From positions 1 through 8,564 of the forward strand of contig DAFD01000022.1 of assembly GCA_002497895.1 (NCBI GenBank): DNA of 8,564 bases. Direction: 5' to 3'. Shown here in pieces: positions 1 to 7,436 of this stretch. The DNA is from Euryarchaeota archaeon UBA175. GTDB taxonomy: Archaea > Thermoplasmatota > Poseidoniia > Poseidoniales > Thalassarchaeaceae. The translations under genes were made by a program, and so were the position numbers. The number at the start of each line of letters is the position of its first letter. The stretch's first letter is position 1. The notes under the pieces are model-generated. The model saw nothing but the letters and a program-made list of their open reading frames with translations, searched no databases and was not told the DNA's origin.

Positions 1-2181
1 CTGAGCCTCACCAATCGTTCCGAAGATCTTGTTCTTCGAGAAGTAGAATCCACCAGTGAATAGGATGTCCCATCCATCGTAAATCTCGGCCGATTGGAGT
101 ATCCAAAGTATCGCAAGGATTCCTCCGAACAACACGCCACCGCTTCCAAGAACAAGCAGCCAAGGCTTGTCGCGGAAGCTCGAAGCAACCCAACCGAGAG
201 CAAAAGTGAATCCAACAATGTAGAACATCGGCTGGAATCCACTAGGTGCCCAAAGCAGGTTGAGACCTGGCCAGATGTAAAACGGCAGTGGAATCAAGAA
301 TGTAGTGAACATCATCTGTAGTGTCGCCGAAGTCAGGGGTAAGCTGTCACGGCGACGGAACATGTTGACAATGATTTGAGCTGCGAAAGCAAGGAAGAGA
401 ATTCCAGGTCCGTAGACGAATCCCTTCCAACCGAGTGCGACCGTCGAGAAGCTGATTCCCGCCAAGGTCGCGTAGGACATGACAACCGGGCTCCTCTTCC
501 ACATCTCGCGCATTCCTGCGATGAGATAGAGTGGATTTGGGCCTGGATTGCGGAACATGCGCTCACTACCAATATCGTGAACCGCTCGTACCCAGAAGTA
601 GAATGCCATCGTTAGGAATAGCAACGCAAACGAGTCGTGGTCAGCCAGACCAAAGGTCGAGTGGCTGATGTGACCTGGCATCAAAGCCATGAGCCAAGCG
701 GCGATAACGCCTGCCTGAGTGCTGTGCAGACGTGCTGCAATACCAGCGACTGGCAGAACGATTAGTGCTCCGAAGATAGCAGGGAATCCAGCGACTGACC
801 ACCATATTACCTCATCAGCAGGAATTCCAGTGAGCCATTCCAGAGCCAAGCCACCGAGGGCTAGACACCACGAGAACAGCGGAGGTCGAGGATTGATTCC
901 ACCAGCTGGGTAGGCCCTATCTGCATCGAAGATGAAGTGGGCTCGCTCAGCGACGATGTAATCGACAACTCGCTTCATGTACCAAGGGTCGGAACCTCCA
1001 GTCATGTCCCAAAGTCCAGTGACATTCGCATTCATCGCTGGTAGAACATTCCATCCGGTTCGAATCATAAATCCGAATACAACTGCCGAACCGACAAGAA
1101 TCGAGTAGGAATTTTCCTGCCACCAGAGGCGGAAATTACTCGCTTCGCGGCGAGGCGCGATATCACCGAAGTAACCACGAGCCGCCAGCATCAATGCCAG
1201 CACATTCAACCAGAATGTGATGAATAACCATGAAAATGCTCCGATGAAATCACTACCAGATAGGAAGTCGATTCCTTCAGGCAACTCATTGCCGATCTCA
1301 ACCAAGTGAGCAAAGCTGTAGATTATCCAATTGACTGCGACAATAGCACCCAGCACATGCCAGCGCTCAGCGCGGCAGAAGGCGACGAACATGATGACGA
1401 CCGAGGTCGCCATTGCCCAGACACTTCCAAGATAAAGGTGGGATTCGAAAATCGCCGCGTCGGATATTCCTGCCAACCATAGCAATGGAATCAAGTTCAC
1501 AAGAAGAATAACAACTCCTGTAACGACCAAGTCTCGGTGTTCTGAAACATCGATCTTCGAAGGCAATCTAGCGAACAAAGCTCCCGACCCAGGAGTCATG
1601 AGTGAGCCGCGGAAGGCGATTGCCAGGAACGTCCCGAGGACCATCGAAGCGGCCCAGAACGCGAAGAAGTTGGCAGCGAGGCCAGCTCGCTGAACATCGA
1701 TCAATTGAGACTGTAGTGAAGCACCCTCTGCGATAACCAATTCCGGCATCGCAGCTGCATAAGCCACAGCCATGTGGAATCCAGCAACCATCGAGAAGAG
1801 GACTGTTGCCTCCTCGCTTCGGTTAGACTTGACCAAAAATAGCGTAGCAATCGCCATGAAAGCGAATGTTGTAGCTACGATTGAATCGATAAAGCCCAGA
1901 GACTCAACGATGATGGGCACCACTGCGAAGAGCAATGCGACAACTGGAGTGCGGCTGGCGAAGGAATCATCTGGCAGAGCAGATACCCAAATCCTTCCCA
2001 GAACAGCCGCTAATGCGGCTGCTACGGGAAGGATGACTAACTTTCCTTGGTCAATCATCGCTTCGTCAGCAAGGGATGTGGCAGTCATGAAGAGCAGGAG
2101 TAATCCTGCAAGTACCACTGGGGTCGAAGCCAGACCTAAGGTCTGTCCGACGTCCCTCGCATTCCCGTTTTCGTAAGACAT
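1..2181 (-). CDS. aglB: Oligosaccharyltransferase AglB/STT3 family, 3'-truncated by window edge, with long N-terminal membrane extension
   Basis: Seen: the frame is open for 727 codons from the ATG at 2181 to base 1, with no stop. Residues from about 352 match the STT3/AglB catalytic core in order. GSDPWYMKR carries the first acidic motif (D398), followed by NPRPPLFSW near 430. GLADHDSF holds the second, DxD-type motif (D514, H515, D516), and TIGE (722-725) fits the TIXE motif. The WWDYG acceptor-binding motif and C-terminal globular domain would lie beyond the left edge. Known: AglB transfers a dolichol-linked glycan to Asn in N-X-S/T sequons on the outer face of the membrane. Odd: about 350 residues with roughly ten hydrophobic segments precede the core, whereas the first acidic motif usually sits near residue 40-50. 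The start is backed by a GGTGAT Shine-Dalgarno site 6 bases upstream. The family call is firm; the role of the extension is unknown. Confidence 0.93.
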   Translation of the reverse strand, partial: MSYENGNARDVGQTLGLASTPVVLAGLLLLFMTATSLADEAMIDQGKLVILPVAAALAAVLGRIWVSALPDDSFASRTPVVALLFAVVPIIVESLGFIDSIVATTFAFMAIATLFLVKSNRSEEATVLFSMVAGFHMAVAYAAAMPELVIAEGASLQSQLIDVQRAGLAANFFAFWAASMVLGTFLAIAFRGSLMTPGSGALFARLPSKIDVSEHRDLVVTGVVILLVNLIPLLWLAGISDAAIFESHLYLGSVWAMATSVVIMFVAFCRAERWHVLGAIVAVNWIIYSFAHLVEIGNELPEGIDFLSGSDFIGAFSWLFITFWLNVLALMLAARGYFGDIAPRREASNFRLWWQENSYSILVGSAVVFGFMIRTGWNVLPAMNANVTGLWDMTGGSDPWYMKRVVDYIVAERAHFIFDADRAYPAGGINPRPPLFSWCLALGGLALEWLTGIPADEVIWWSVAGFPAIFGALIVLPVAGIAARLHSTQAGVIAAWLMALMPGHISHSTFGLADHDSFALLFLTMAFYFWVRAVHDIGSERMFRNPGPNPLYLIAGMREMWKRSPVVMSYATLAGISFSTVALGWKGFVYGPGILFLAFAAQIIVNMFRRRDSLPLTSATLQMMFTTFLIPLPFYIWPGLNLLWAPSGFQPMFYIVGFTFALGWVASSFRDKPWLLVLGSGGVLFGGILAILWILQSAEIYDGWDILFTGGFYFSKNKIFGTIGEAQ

Positions 2182-2187
2182 TGTTTC

Positions 2188-2193
2188 ATCACC
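2188..2193 (-). promoter_or_regulatory. Shine-Dalgarno site of aglB
   Basis: The minus strand reads GGTGAT with a 6-base spacer (GAAACA) before the ATG at 2181. GGTGAT matches the complement of the conserved 16S rRNA 3' end. It supports translation from residue 1, so the N-terminal membrane extension is probably part of the protein. Confidence 0.6.
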
Positions 2194-2240
2194 GTCTAAA
2201 TGCAGCCTGAAGGCTCAGCGTCGCGGCGACCAAAAGTTCT

Positions 2241-2249
2241 GTTATAACC
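2241..2249 (-). promoter_or_regulatory. TATA-like element, candidate aglB promoter
   Basis: The minus strand reads GGTTATAAC inside the gap between purD and aglB. A start about 26 bases downstream would leave a leader of roughly 38 bases that includes the Shine-Dalgarno site. No clear BRE is visible, so this is a spacing-based inference. It suggests aglB need not depend on the purD transcript. Confidence 0.35.
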
Positions 2250-2263
2250 GTTCTCGGAAGCCA

Positions 2264-2278
2264 CGCTACGTAGTAGCG
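2264..2278. repeat. Inverted repeat between purD and aglB
   Basis: CGCTAC, spacer GTA, GTAGCG: a perfect 6-base inverted repeat. It lies 25 bases past the purD stop and about 15 bases upstream of the TATA-like element of aglB. It could be a weak 3'-end hairpin for purD or an operator for aglB. No T-run follows it on the minus strand. Confidence 0.45.
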
Positions 2279-2302
2279 GCACTAGTATCAAGATTAGAGG
2301 AG

Positions 2303-3571
2303 TCAGAGAGCCCGATAAGCGATGTCACGACGATGGTGTGAACCCTCGAGTTGAATCTCATCTATGACCGCGTAGGCAGCCGCCACAGATGTCGAAAGAT
2401 CATTGGCTAAAGCGGTCGCTGAAAGTACTCTTCCTCCACTTGAAACAAGATTCCCGTTCTGATCGAAATTAGCCCCTGCCAGATGTACAAATGCGCTGAT
2501 TTCTCCCTCGTCTATTCTAGTGTTAGCACCGCTGATTGACCTACCCGTATTAGAGGGTCCAGGATATCCTTCAGATGCCACTACAACGGTGACTGCGGAC
2601 TTGTTAGCGAACTTCGGTTCGATCCCGATGATCCTACCTTCGGCGGCTGCCAGAAGCATCATACCGAGGTCGTTTTCGATTAGTGGGATCGTTACTTGAG
2701 TTTCCGGATCGCCGAAGCGAACATTGTATTCCACGACGCTCGGCGCACCATTCTCATCGACCATCAAGCCGACATAGAGTACACCACGATAGGGTGTTGA
2801 TTGATTTCGAAGATAGTGGTGCATCGGTTCGATGATTTCATCGATGGCGCGTTGTCGAACCGCTCCTGTGACGACGGGAGCTGGTGCATATGCGCCCATC
2901 CCTCCTGTATTAGGACCCGAATCTCCCTCGCCGACCCGCTTGTGATCTTGACTCGCCGGGAGGCAGATGTAACCTGATTCGTCCATCAGAACTAGCATAG
3001 AAGCCTCCTCTCCAGCAAGGAATTCTTCCAACAAGACGAATCCATCGCTAGCGATTGAATCTGAGATGAATGCGGCGGCCTCATCGGCGTCCTCGGTGAC
3101 GACGACGCCTTTACCAGCCGCAAGAACATCGCGTTTGATGACCCATGGTGGAGAATAGCGAGCCATTGCGGCAGAGATATCAGAATCAGAATCAAGAATT
3201 TGCACGCCACCTGTTGGGATTCCCAAATCCTCCATGACTTTCTTGGCGTGCAATTTCGAACCCTCTAACTCCGCACCCTCTGAATGAGGACCGAAACTGG
3301 CAATTCCAACCGCACGGAGAGAGTCGGACAGGCCGGCTACGAGAGGCGCCTCAGGTCCGACCACAACAAGGTCCGCGGCCAGTTCGCCGGCGAGCGAAAC
3401 CACGCCTTCAACATCGGTCGCTGAAACCGGGTGGTTGGTCCCAACAAGGGATGTTCCAGCATTCCCTGGACAAGTATGGACTGCGCCGACTGACTCACTC
3501 TCAGCCAGCCCAATCGCCAACGCGTGCTCGCGGCCGCCGCCGCCAACGATGAGCACAGTCATTCCGGCCAT
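2303..3571 (-). CDS. purD: Phosphoribosylamine--glycine ligase (GARS)
   Basis: Catalyses the ATP-dependent joining of 5-phosphoribosylamine and glycine to give GAR, an early step of purine synthesis in the cytosol. Seen (numbered from the ATG at 3571): GGGGREHAL at 10-18 in the N domain; the ATP-grasp segment WVIKRDVLAAGKGVVV at 143-158; LLEEFLAGEEASM at 180-192; ASQDHKR through TGGMGAYAP at 206-230; the metal/ATP motif VEYNVRFGDPETQ at 280-292; and a C-terminal domain with GGRVLSATALA at 379-389. The 422 residues match the family's usual length. The next ATG, 3562, begins MTVLIVGGGG and is equally plausible. I used 3571 because an AT-rich element at 3596-3605 sits about 29 bases upstream. 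The frame stays open to a TTG at 3637, but that extension has no PurD likeness. The gene lies 80 bases after carS on the same strand. Confidence 0.97.
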   Translation of the reverse strand: MAGMTVLIVGGGGREHALAIGLAESESVGAVHTCPGNAGTSLVGTNHPVSATDVEGVVSLAGELAADLVVVGPEAPLVAGLSDSLRAVGIASFGPHSEGAELEGSKLHAKKVMEDLGIPTGGVQILDSDSDISAAMARYSPPWVIKRDVLAAGKGVVVTEDADEAAAFISDSIASDGFVLLEEFLAGEEASMLVLMDESGYICLPASQDHKRVGEGDSGPNTGGMGAYAPAPVVTGAVRQRAIDEIIEPMHHYLRNQSTPYRGVLYVGLMVDENGAPSVVEYNVRFGDPETQVTIPLIENDLGMMLLAAAEGRIIGIEPKFANKSAVTVVVASEGYPGPSNTGRSISGANTRIDEGEISAFVHLAGANFDQNGNLVSSGGRVLSATALANDLSTSVAAAYAVIDEIQLEGSHHRRDIAYRAL

Positions 3572-3651
3572 ATCATTACAGCCCGTGCGCGAAGGAGATA
3601 ATGCATTCCGCTGAGATATCTGACTTACAGAAGTCAATTCTGAACCAAATC

Positions 3652-4350
3652 TCAGTATGGAACTGATTTCAGCCCCAAGCGATAACCCAGGATATTGAAT
3701 GAGCGATGGATTATTGGAGTTAGAATAATTATCGTAATTATTGAAGGCGCTAGATGCGAGTGCATTATGACTTGGTCGTTGAACAAAATAGCTGCAGCTA
3801 GGAAGATGAAAATTGCAAATGGCAGTGTATCCAGCAAAGGTGCCTTCGAGCTTACCTCTCCCTCTCGCTTCAAGCCCTGTCTGCGCTTGACAAATGACCC
3901 GGCCATATCACCTAACATGCAAGCAAATCCTAGAGTGAAGCCAAGAATAAATGCGGCACTCCATTCTCCACCAATCCAGAACCAATCAGTTGAATCTGCA
4001 GTCAAAATTGGATCGATAAAAGGGCGATCTGAGGGGCCGGTATTCCCTGCCCACAGCCAATGTGCGATTACAACTAAAATTCCAGAAAAAAATGCTCCAC
4101 CAAAAAGACCCTCCCAAGATTTTCCATCGCCCAACATACGATTTCCGTCAGTGTGCACCCGTCCTCCGTCAATCTTATGATTCTCCAACCCAAGCTTATC
4201 GGGCACCCACTTACCACACAACATAGCCCCAGTGTTTGCGAGGTAAGCGGGGCCATAGACAATGAGTACAGTGAGGATGTTCAGAGCGAACTCGACGCCC
4301 CCAGAAGAGGGGAAGGATATTGCCGACACGTCAGTCATCGTTGTCGCCAT
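3652..4350 (-). CDS. carS: CDP-archaeol synthase (CarS)
   Basis: Known role: transfers CMP from CTP to digeranylgeranylglyceryl phosphate, making the CDP-activated precursor of archaeal polar lipids; an integral membrane enzyme. Seen: PAYLANT at 34-40, a DGG...DGNRMLGDGKSW block at 61-79, and GDMAGSFVKRRQGLKREG at 147-164 followed by D174. These are the hallmark polar loops of the family. About five hydrophobic segments are visible (roughly 22-42, 82-98, 131-150, 176-192, 201-220). At 232 residues it is longer than the 165-180 I expect. Much of the excess is a Trp/Asp-rich loop at about 98-130 between the second and third membrane segments, plus a short N-terminal tail. The ATG at 4350 is the first usable start after the divergent spacer. 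purD follows on the same strand. Confidence 0.93.
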   Translation of the reverse strand: MATTMTDVSAISFPSSGGVEFALNILTVLIVYGPAYLANTGAMLCGKWVPDKLGLENHKIDGGRVHTDGNRMLGDGKSWEGLFGGAFFSGILVVIAHWLWAGNTGPSDRPFIDPILTADSTDWFWIGGEWSAAFILGFTLGFACMLGDMAGSFVKRRQGLKREGEVSSKAPLLDTLPFAIFIFLAAAILFNDQVIMHSHLAPSIITIIILTPIIHRSFNILGYRLGLKSVPY

Positions 4351-4429
4351 TAGTTCATGCGAGAAGAACTCTCGGTTTACCGCTCATGCCGCCGATTGCT
4401 TCATTGGTGGCTCGACACACGACGAGGAT
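4351..4429. promoter_or_regulatory. Divergent promoter region between carS and the surface-protein gene
   Basis: This 79-base spacer separates two divergent start codons and should hold both promoters. The only AT-rich candidate is GGTTTACC at 4374-4381. It lies about 29 bases from the carS ATG, which suits a nearly leaderless carS transcript, and about 52 bases from the other ATG. No strong TATA box is visible, so exact promoter positions are uncertain. Confidence 0.4.
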
Positions 4430-6121
4430 ATGAGCCGCACAAAGTCCACTCTGCTCTGCGTTCTGATGGTGACCTCCTTGTTTTCGGTTATGTCAATGAG
4501 CGTTGCAGCTGATGGTGAAGATATTGTCATTGATTCGCAAGTTGAATGGGTAGGTGATCGAACTTTGGAGGGAGATGTTCGTATTGTTGCTGGTGGTGAT
4601 TTAACGATTAATGCTCTTAATTTGGTCATCTCGGATGATTCTCAGATAATCGTCGATGAAGGAGGGATGCTCAACATCCTGAACTCAGCTGTTGACGCAG
4701 AAAACCCTCCTACTGGCCTTGCAGGATATGGGTATTGGGATGAGGCGAACCGTTCTGCAGTATTGATTCCCGGTTCGGATTATGGTGTTGCCTTCGATGC
4801 CACTTTCTATGCAGGTGAAGGAAACTCATTCTATGGTGGTCAGGCGATTGTTGATGGTTGGGATCCTGTTGATTTGAATGGCAGTGAATTCACTCTTTCA
4901 TTCAACGACACCACCGAGGATGTCTGGGTTGGTCTCGTTGCCTACGGACATCAGTCCGTGCGGCTTGCCTCAGTGACTCTCACTCCAGTGGTTGGATCCG
5001 AGGCGACGCACGATGCCATAGATCTCGAGCACCGTAACATGATGGCATTGGATACGGATATGCAATCGTGCCAGATCTTCATCCACGGGGTGGCTGACAT
5101 CGATGATTCCTCGATGCTTGGCTGCGATGTTGTGGTCAATGGCACTCTCACCATCCATTCCACCTCTATCGAACGGACTGGACCGATTTTCGTCAATTCT
5201 GAAAGCGAACTAATTCTCAGCGGAGATACGACGTTCGCAATGAGTCGAGATGACCATGATGTACGCGCGCACGCGAGGGCGGATCTGCACTGGGGCGAAG
5301 AAGTCGAGGGCAGTGGCGGCCATACAGACCGTTGGGAGCGCATCATAGGTGCTCAGCAGGTTCACTTCGATGCAGCAGGTGTTCTCTTCCGCATACTCAA
5401 TTTCGGCCCTCTGGAAATTACCTCTTCCACCTTTTTCAGTGATGATAGTGGAATTGGCTTGATTGATTCAGGTGAAACTCGAACTGTCGAAATTGGTTGG
5501 GCGGACGGAAGCGTTTGGACTGAATCGGCCGAGATTGAAATCGTCGACTACAGAACTAGTTGGAACATGGATATCTCGATGGAGTCTTATGGCGGCGGTA
5601 TCGCCCCTCTGACTTGGGATGATGTAATCGTGATTGACGCTTACACGCCCTTCATCGATTTTGTCTCCGTTGAGTTCCAACAGCCAACTGAGAGCGTGTC
5701 CCGCAGCAGCGGTGGAGTTGGATTGATTGCGACGATTGCAAATCGAGGTACTGCTCCTGCAATCGTCTACTTCAATTGTGATGTCAGTGAAACTGGCTTA
5801 TCAGCTCAGATGACGAGTTTCCCTGGTGGCTTAATCGAAGCAGGAGAAGAGATTGAGATCCAATTCTCATGGAAGAATAGCGAGATCGATTTAGCCAGTC
5901 TAACTTGTGAGATTCTAACTCCAACTCAATTGGTTGAAGATGATTCCTTTGGAGGCGGAACGGCCTCGAGCAGTCAAATCACATGGTTTGACGCCGAAGA
6001 TAACGATGGCTCGATTATCCCAATAGTCGCTGCGATTTCCCTCGCAGTCGCTGGAATGGCAGCCTTACTTCTGAGGATTAGCAAGAAAAGTCAGGACGAA
6101 GAAGAAGACATGCTCTTCTAA
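4430..6121 (+). CDS. Secreted surface protein with beta-helix-like and CARDB-like regions, C-terminal membrane anchor
   Basis: Function unknown; 563 residues. Seen: a signal peptide (MSRTKS, hydrophobic stretch, likely cleavage after VAA near 27). Residues about 28-90 have the repeating short-strand pattern of a parallel beta-helix (DLTIN, QIIVDEGG, MLNIL). A beta-rich stretch at about 95-190 may be an inserted sandwich domain, and the helix-like pattern resumes at about 210-265. Residues 408-496 resemble a CARDB-type Ig module, with FVSVEF, ATIANRGTAPA and IEAGEEIEIQFSW. A membrane segment at 528-548 is followed by a basic then acidic tail ending EEEDMLF. Cysteines pair plausibly as 214/232 and 450/493. 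Four sequons (N107, N150, N159, N237) could be AglB targets. The frame is open back to 4262 inside carS; I chose 4430 because the signal peptide begins there. It may be a sugar-binding or adhesion protein, which is inference. Confidence 0.9.
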   Translation: MSRTKSTLLCVLMVTSLFSVMSMSVAADGEDIVIDSQVEWVGDRTLEGDVRIVAGGDLTINALNLVISDDSQIIVDEGGMLNILNSAVDAENPPTGLAGYGYWDEANRSAVLIPGSDYGVAFDATFYAGEGNSFYGGQAIVDGWDPVDLNGSEFTLSFNDTTEDVWVGLVAYGHQSVRLASVTLTPVVGSEATHDAIDLEHRNMMALDTDMQSCQIFIHGVADIDDSSMLGCDVVVNGTLTIHSTSIERTGPIFVNSESELILSGDTTFAMSRDDHDVRAHARADLHWGEEVEGSGGHTDRWERIIGAQQVHFDAAGVLFRILNFGPLEITSSTFFSDDSGIGLIDSGETRTVEIGWADGSVWTESAEIEIVDYRTSWNMDISMESYGGGIAPLTWDDVIVIDAYTPFIDFVSVEFQQPTESVSRSSGGVGLIATIANRGTAPAIVYFNCDVSETGLSAQMTSFPGGLIEAGEEIEIQFSWKNSEIDLASLTCEILTPTQLVEDDSFGGGTASSSQITWFDAEDNDGSIIPIVAAISLAVAGMAALLLRISKKSQDEEEDMLF

Positions 6122-7345
6122 TCAGCAACTACTGACTTCGTTCCAGGACTCGTGGGTATCTGGACTTCCATCTTCATCGCCGCCTTCTTCGACGAGTTCG
6201 TAGTACTTGGAGGCCGTATGGGCTGTTCGATCTCCCCAAGGTGGGCTCTGAGTGAGGGTGACAGTAAATTCGTAGCAGCCGTAATCATTCTCTTGCCAAT
6301 CATCTCTTGGGATGTATGGCATACCAATAACGAAGTCATCAACTGACCCTGGTAGACTTAATTCCGATCCGAAGTCACCAACTTCAGCGCTTCCAGACCC
6401 ATACACCCCGCTTTCGGAATCCCAGATTGCTTCACCATTAGTCACAGTAACAGTTGGATATTCAATTGCAGTCACTCCATCCTTACTGAGCACTGCAGAC
6501 ATTTCGAAATCAGCATGAACGAGAGGGGCTGGGCGTGGATCGGGGTCATTTGCCTGCGACATTCGAGGCAAACCCACCCAAGTTCGAAGACCGACACCGA
6601 TGACACAATTATCGTGGCCACCATCGCAATCGTTTCCTTCTCCTATGGCTGCCAATGCCTCGTTCTTCACTTGCTCAACTGTTCGCTCAAGGTGAGCGGA
6701 ATTCAAGATGTATGTATCGGAAGCCCCATCGACATCAATCGATACAATGTACTTCGCATCATCAGCAGCATTATCTGAATAGAAAGAGACGATTGGGAGA
6801 ACCAATTGGCCATAATCTCCGTATCCATCTTTCAAATTAACAGCGAATGGCATAGAAGTGGTCCAAACCTCTTCTCCACCGTAAGATACTGAGACATCGG
6901 CGTCACCAGAGGCAGAACCGAATAGCCCGCCAGACTCACGAATGGTGAGAGTTATTGTCGTAGCATCGCTCGAGAGTGTGCTATCTGTAATTGTAAGAGA
7001 GCTCGATGAGACGCTCATCGCCATGAATGGGGAGGCTAGAAGGAGAATCAGCACAACCGAAATGACCTCTGTGTGCTTTCGCCCGATTCCATTCCAAATG
7101 AACCAGAACGATGCACCCCCCATCATAATCGGGAGGAGAATCACGAATGACCAATCGCTCTGGATTGAAGGAGAGGAAAATATCCACATCGAGACTACAG
7201 AGACCAGTGCGAGTGCAAGACCTAACTTGAGGCTGTTACTGAACATCGGGCCTCCTTTTGGAGGTACTACCACGGCCTCAGCGACCAATTCTGTGTCGCT
7301 CGATTGCTGTTCCATCGCCTTCTGAAGCAATCCACCATCACTCAT
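6122..7345 (-). CDS. Unknown membrane protein: three N-terminal membrane segments and a large outside domain
   Basis: I do not recognise the family; 407 residues. Seen: a polar N-terminus of about 35 residues, then three hydrophobic segments (about 39-56, 66-86, 93-111), then about 295 residues of beta-rich, Ser/Gly/Asp-rich sequence. With the N-terminus inside, three crossings place the large domain outside, which agrees with its composition. All four cysteines are in that domain (C240, C247, C357 and the C-terminal residue C407), so two disulfides are possible. The CDGGHDNC stretch at 240-247 is acidic and could be a tight loop. There are no N-X-S/T sequons. The start is well supported by a GGAGAGG site 7 bases upstream. 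The gene lies 91 bases after the Ig-like anchored protein on the same strand, and its stop codon abuts the convergent surface-protein gene. Confidence 0.9.
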   Translation of the reverse strand: MSDGGLLQKAMEQQSSDTELVAEAVVVPPKGGPMFSNSLKLGLALALVSVVSMWIFSSPSIQSDWSFVILLPIMMGGASFWFIWNGIGRKHTEVISVVLILLLASPFMAMSVSSSSLTITDSTLSSDATTITLTIRESGGLFGSASGDADVSVSYGGEEVWTTSMPFAVNLKDGYGDYGQLVLPIVSFYSDNAADDAKYIVSIDVDGASDTYILNSAHLERTVEQVKNEALAAIGEGNDCDGGHDNCVIGVGLRTWVGLPRMSQANDPDPRPAPLVHADFEMSAVLSKDGVTAIEYPTVTVTNGEAIWDSESGVYGSGSAEVGDFGSELSLPGSVDDFVIGMPYIPRDDWQENDYGCYEFTVTLTQSPPWGDRTAHTASKYYELVEEGGDEDGSPDTHESWNEVSSC

Positions 7346-7352
7346 TCACTAA

Positions 7353-7359
7353 CCTCTCC
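7353..7359 (-). promoter_or_regulatory. Shine-Dalgarno site of the three-membrane-segment protein
   Basis: The minus strand reads GGAGAGG with a 7-base spacer to the ATG at 7345, an ordinary Shine-Dalgarno arrangement that fixes the start. Confidence 0.55.
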
Positions 7360-7383
7360 GGATGCTGAGGCGTCAACTCCGCC

Positions 7384-7394
7384 GGTTATCAACC
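7384..7394 (-). promoter_or_regulatory. TATA-like element inside a small inverted repeat
   Basis: The minus strand reads GGTTGATAACC (GGTT, spacer GAT, AACC). Its centre is about 44 bases from the ATG at 7345. A start 26 bases downstream would give a leader of about 18 bases that just includes the Shine-Dalgarno site. The promoter role is inferred from spacing only. Confidence 0.35.
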
Positions 7395-7396
7395 CG

Positions 7397-7415
7397 TTGC
7401 CACCTATGGTGGCAA
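7397..7415. repeat. Perfect 8+3+8 inverted repeat in the gap between the two envelope-protein genes
   Basis: TTGCCACC, spacer TAT, GGTGGCAA: all 8 arm positions match. It lies 21 bases after the stop of the upstream minus-strand gene and just upstream of the TATA-like element of the next gene. No T-run follows on the minus strand, so a bacterial-style intrinsic terminator is unlikely. A dimeric regulator's operator, or an RNA hairpin processing or stabilising the upstream 3' end, fits better. Confidence 0.65.
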
Positions 7416-7436
7416 TTCAATTAGAGCGAGGCGGGG

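Noticed and set aside
1772..2176. Plus-strand open frame of 134 codons
   Set aside because: It lies fully antisense to the conserved aglB frame and has low-complexity, non-domain-like composition; a shadow.
3572..3637. N-terminal extension of purD from a TTG
   Set aside because: PurD proteins begin right at the VLIVGGGGREHAL stretch; the added 22 residues have no family likeness and the start is a weak TTG without a Shine-Dalgarno site.
3695..4180. Plus-strand open frame of 161 codons
   Set aside because: It is antisense to carS, whose motifs are clear; it has no recognisable features and no start signal.
4262..4429. Upstream extension of the surface-protein frame
   Set aside because: It overlaps the start of carS on the other strand, and it would bury the signal peptide that begins at 4430.
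4951..5346. Minus-strand open frame of 131 codons
   Set aside because: It is antisense to the surface protein and rich in Ser/Arg, as expected for a shadow of that gene.
6942..7325. Plus-strand open frame of 127 codons
   Set aside because: It is antisense to the membrane segments of the three-segment protein; no Shine-Dalgarno or domain evidence.
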